From Perlabentimonas sp041656735 (GTDB taxonomy: Bacteria; Bacteroidota; Bacteroidia; Bacteroidales; Tenuifilaceae): DNA of 46,389 nucleotides. Where the stretch lies: positions 1-46,389 of the forward strand of contig JBBACY010000022.1 in NCBI GenBank assembly GCA_041656735.1, written 5' to 3'. The stretch's first letter is position 1, and every line of letters starts with the position of its first letter. The position numbers and the translations under genes are program-made. The notes under the pieces were generated by a model. That model made no database searches, was not told the DNA's origin, and saw only the letters and a program-made list of their open reading frames with translations. Shown piece by piece: positions 43,839-46,389 of this stretch.

Positions 43839-44357
43839 ATGGGAATACTTATAGATAAAACCACAGATTGTCCTTACGTAAATTTTTCTGAACAAGGGCT
43901 GCTCGAAATTGAGGGTCGGTCCATTACCGAAGATGTCTTTTCTTTTTGGCAACCTTTGGTCGATTGGATTGAACAGTATATTAAAGCCCCAGCTGAGCTC
44001 ACCAAGGTTATCATATTTTTAGAATACACTAATAGTAGTTCAAATAAATACCTAAGCGAGATAATGAAGCAGCTCGACACTTGTGCATCGAATGGCAATA
44101 AGGTTGAGGTAGTGTGGAAGTATGAGGAGGATGACGAGTCGATTCTGATGTTAGGTGAGGATTTGGATTCACTCGTTTCAATGTCTCTGAAATTTGAGAA
44201 GGTTGAGATGGAAAAACTTAAGACACAGAAAGTCAGAATTAAAAGCAAAAAAACAGGAAGCGAAGCAGTAATCTCTTTTCGATATTGGGATGCGATTATA
44301 CGTAATGGTCATGTCAATGATTATATTGTTTTGGAAGAAGATGTGAAAACTCCCTAA
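43839..44357 (+). CDS. SiaC-family protein (DUF1987), paralogue C, with C-terminal extension
   Basis: 172 aa. DUF1987 core at 1-125: LLEIEGRSITEDVF (21-34), acceptor motif YTNSSSNK (63-70) and acidic WKYEEDDES near 93. Serine occupies the phosphoacceptor position (66). Unlike the other three it goes on for about 45 residues with a basic patch (VRIKSKKTGS) and a mixed beta/aromatic end (FRYWDAIIRNGH). I do not recognise this extension. With paralogue D it shares EIEGRSI rather than the EISG(Y/F)SRPEN of A and B. Confidence 0.85.
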   Translation: MGILIDKTTDCPYVNFSEQGLLEIEGRSITEDVFSFWQPLVDWIEQYIKAPAELTKVIIFLEYTNSSSNKYLSEIMKQLDTCASNGNKVEVVWKYEEDDESILMLGEDLDSLVSMSLKFEKVEMEKLKTQKVRIKSKKTGSEAVISFRYWDAIIRNGHVNDYIVLEEDVKTP

Positions 44358-44382
44358 TTATTTTACACTGACAATTTCAGAA

Positions 44383-44775
44383 ATGCAAAAATTTGAACTA
44401 AAAGAAGCTATAACTACTCCCTACGTCTTGCTTAATGCCGAGGCTGGTGAAATTCGAATAGAGGGGCGTTCGATACCTGAAAATGTAATTGATTTTTACT
44501 ACCCTATTCTATCATGGATTGATAAATATGTAGAGAAAGCGAAGGAGGTTACTACAATCTTTTTTAAGCTTGAATATTTCAATACAAGCTCATCAAAAAG
44601 GCTTTTTGATATTATGAAAAAGGTTGAAGTCATTGCATCACAACCTGAGAAAAAAGTAATTATTAACTGGTATTACGAAGAGGACGATGAGGATATATAC
44701 TTTGCTGGTAGCGATTACAAAGCACTTATTAGCAAGGTTGAATTTAACCTAATAGAGGTGGAAGCCTTACGCTAA
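44383..44775 (+). CDS. SiaC-family protein (DUF1987), paralogue D
   Basis: 130 aa. IRIEGRSIPENVIDF (24-38), acceptor motif YFNTSSSK (65-72) and acidic WYYEEDDED near 96. It is the only paralogue here with threonine in the motif, and it falls at residue 68, the same number as the phosphorylated Thr68 of P. aeruginosa SiaC. 25 bp after paralogue C, so a tandem pair in one operon. The HD-domain gene follows after 92 bp. Confidence 0.88.
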   Translation: MQKFELKEAITTPYVLLNAEAGEIRIEGRSIPENVIDFYYPILSWIDKYVEKAKEVTTIFFKLEYFNTSSSKRLFDIMKKVEVIASQPEKKVIINWYYEEDDEDIYFAGSDYKALISKVEFNLIEVEALR

Positions 44776-44867
44776 GTAAAGATCAAAAGAGTTACTCAAA
44801 ACCAACTCTACTCTTACTCATTTTATGAGTTAATCACCAATCTTATCCATTTCAAAAGTTAGGGTAC

Positions 44868-46103
44868 ATGTTACCACTAAATAAGAAGAAAATTGTTAAC
44901 GACCCAGTGTATGGGTTTATTGACATTTCGTACCCATTATCGTTTGATATTATTGAGCACCCTTATTTCCAAAGGCTTAGGCATATCAAACAGTTAGGAC
45001 TTACCTACCTAGTATACCCTGGCGCTAACCATTCACGCTTTCAGCATGCGCTGGGTGCCATGCACCTAATTGAGTTAGCCATTGATGTTTTACGAGCCAA
45101 AGGGCATCATATTTCTATCGAGGAGGCCGAGGCTGCCTCAGCAGCCATTCTATTGCACGATATTGGGCATGGCCCTTTCTCGCATTCGCTTGAGTACTCC
45201 TTAATACTAGGAGTTGACCATGAAACAATAGGCAAGAGCATAATGCTTGACCTTAACGGGCAACTTAACGGGCGACTAGAAATGGCAATGCAGATTTTTG
45301 ATGGCACGTATCACAAAAAATTTCTACACCAGCTCGTTTCGAGTCAGCTTGATGTGGATAGGCTCGATTATTTGCGGCGAGATAGTTTTTTTACTGGAGT
45401 TATAGAAGGAACTATCGGTTCCGACCGAATTATTAAGATGCTTAACGTAGTTGATGATAACTTAGTGGTTGATGTGAAGGGAATTTACTCTATCGAAAAG
45501 TTTATTATTGCTCGTAGGTTAATGTATTGGCAGGTTTACTTGCATAAAACGGTGGTTTCAGCCGAGAAACTCTTAACCCAGCTGCTTAAACGTGCCAGAG
45601 AATTGGCAGCCCAAGGACAGCAGTTGTCTTGCTCGCCAGCTCTCTCGTACTTTTTGTACAACACGGTTGAAAAGAGTAATTTTAGCAACGTTGATACTGT
45701 TAACAATACTGTATCACAGTTTCTTAGTATTGATGATGCCGATATTATGGTAGCTGCTAAGCTATGGCAATCTCATCCCGACAAGGTTTTATCAACCCTT
45801 GCGAGGATGGTTACCTCTCGCAAACTTTTTAAGGTAGAACTTCGGAATAATGAGTTTACTAAACAGGATGAGGGGCTAATGCGTGACCTATTCATAAAAA
45901 ACTATCCTGAATTAAAAGAGTATAGCCATTACTTCGTGTTTACTGGCTCGGTAAGCAATAAGGCCTACCAACTATCTGAGGAATCCATAAGCATTTTACT
46001 TAATAATGGAACGCTCGTAGATATAACATCAGCGTCGGAAATGATAAACACGCGGACGCTTTCAAAGGAAGTAACTAAATATTTTCTGTGCTATGCTAAA
46101 TAG
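44868..46103 (+). CDS. HD-domain phosphohydrolase (dGTPase-like)
   Basis: 411 aa. Metal-binding H...HD...D set: His60 (SRFQHALGAMHL), His97-Asp98 (LLHDIGHGPFSHS) and the Asp of QLDVDRLDYLRRD near 162-167. The overall pattern matches the dNTPase/SAMHD1-like branch of HD proteins; the substrate is not known. It lies just before lpxD, an order I recall from other Bacteroidota, so its closeness to the SiaC pair may be chance rather than a functional link. Confidence 0.9.
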   Translation: MLPLNKKKIVNDPVYGFIDISYPLSFDIIEHPYFQRLRHIKQLGLTYLVYPGANHSRFQHALGAMHLIELAIDVLRAKGHHISIEEAEAASAAILLHDIGHGPFSHSLEYSLILGVDHETIGKSIMLDLNGQLNGRLEMAMQIFDGTYHKKFLHQLVSSQLDVDRLDYLRRDSFFTGVIEGTIGSDRIIKMLNVVDDNLVVDVKGIYSIEKFIIARRLMYWQVYLHKTVVSAEKLLTQLLKRARELAAQGQQLSCSPALSYFLYNTVEKSNFSNVDTVNNTVSQFLSIDDADIMVAAKLWQSHPDKVLSTLARMVTSRKLFKVELRNNEFTKQDEGLMRDLFIKNYPELKEYSHYFVFTGSVSNKAYQLSEESISILLNNGTLVDITSASEMINTRTLSKEVTKYFLCYAK

Positions 46104-46130
46104 GGTTTACGCTTTCTCGTTATTATTTGT

Positions 46131-46138
46131 TAGTTTTG
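46131..46138 (+). promoter_or_regulatory. Possible promoter -7 element of lpxD
   Basis: TAGTTTTG, 23 bp before the lpxD ATG. No TTG at standard distance. Confidence 0.35.
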
Positions 46139-46160
46139 CCCCAAATTAATATATGTTAGC

Positions 46161-46389
46161 ATGAATTTTACGGCAAAACAAATTGCTGAATACATAAGCG
46201 GCGAAGTGGAAGGAGACTCTCAGATTGAGGTACACACCGTGGCCAAGATTGAAGAAGGTTTTCCGGGCGCCCTATCATTTTTGGCAAACCCAAAATACTC
46301 AAAATATATATATACCACCCAATCGTCTATTGTTTTGGTTAGCAAGAGCGCTATATTCGAGGGTGAGTTAACCCCAACTCTTATTCGGG
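46161..46389 (+). CDS. lpxD: UDP-3-O-(3-hydroxyacyl)glucosamine N-acyltransferase, N-terminal part (cut by window end)
   Basis: 76 codons visible. MNFTAKQIAEYISGEVEGD, then VAKIEEGFPGALSFLANPKY and SIVLVSKSA match the N-terminal uridine-binding domain of LpxD. The hexapeptide-repeat domain is beyond the window. LpxD adds the N-linked acyl chain in lipid A synthesis, so the cell has a Gram-negative outer membrane. It is 57 bp after the HD gene. Confidence 0.9.
   Translation, partial: MNFTAKQIAEYISGEVEGDSQIEVHTVAKIEEGFPGALSFLANPKYSKYIYTTQSSIVLVSKSAIFEGELTPTLIR

Overview
The window is from a Bacteroidota chromosome, most likely Bacteroidales or a near relative. The evidence is: a GldH gliding-family lipoprotein, a T9SS type A C-terminal sorting domain, an S46 dipeptidyl-peptidase, a three-gene transhydrogenase, AT-rich spacers with little Shine-Dalgarno signal, and repeated promoters of the Bacteroidota type (TAnnTTTG, in the best cases with TTG about 19-21 bp upstream). 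No rRNA, tRNA, CRISPR array, insertion sequence or phage gene was seen. Most of the window is ordinary chromosome in short operons; the accessory interest is a scattered set of regulatory genes.

Layout. 1-5.5 kb: the tail of an unknown membrane protein, a 1034-aa ABC transporter half-molecule with an N-terminal TerB-like region, a SiaC-family protein (SiaC-A) and an exported C1 peptidase. 5.5-15.4 kb: LuxE-like acyl-protein synthetase and pgk (minus); then delta-prime clamp-loader subunit, RicT, GldH, TrmB, an alkyltransferase-like protein, Mrp and a NifU-type scaffold (plus); then arginine decarboxylase (minus), separated from the NifU gene by a perfect 52-bp palindrome. 16-22 kb: a secreted subtilisin with a T9SS signal, an outer-membrane barrel, and a lolD / DUF2400 / trmN6 run. 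22-28.7 kb (minus): pntB-pntA2-pntA1, a DUF1573 protein, and a pair of lipoproteins (LPP20-like and CsgG-like). 29-34 kb: a short, probably truncated secreted protein, metG, LD-carboxypeptidase, cysS. 34.3-38 kb: YfiR-like periplasmic protein and a chemoreceptor (plus), converging on a SiaB-like kinase and SiaC-B (minus). 38-43.7 kb: S46 peptidase, rnhB, a glycosyltransferase and a Wzx-type flippase. 43.8-46.4 kb: tandem SiaC-C and SiaC-D, an HD-domain protein and the start of lpxD.

The most unusual signal is four diverged SiaC (DUF1987) paralogues at three loci within 46 kb, one paired with a SiaB-type ATPase/kinase that converges on a YfiR plus chemoreceptor pair. In Pseudomonas, SiaB/SiaC and YfiR both control diguanylate cyclases (SiaD, YfiN), yet no GGDEF or EAL protein and no PP2C phosphatase is encoded here. 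The parts therefore look rewired into a different signalling network, with the chemoreceptor as a possible output partner. This is inference; the gene identities themselves rest on visible motifs.
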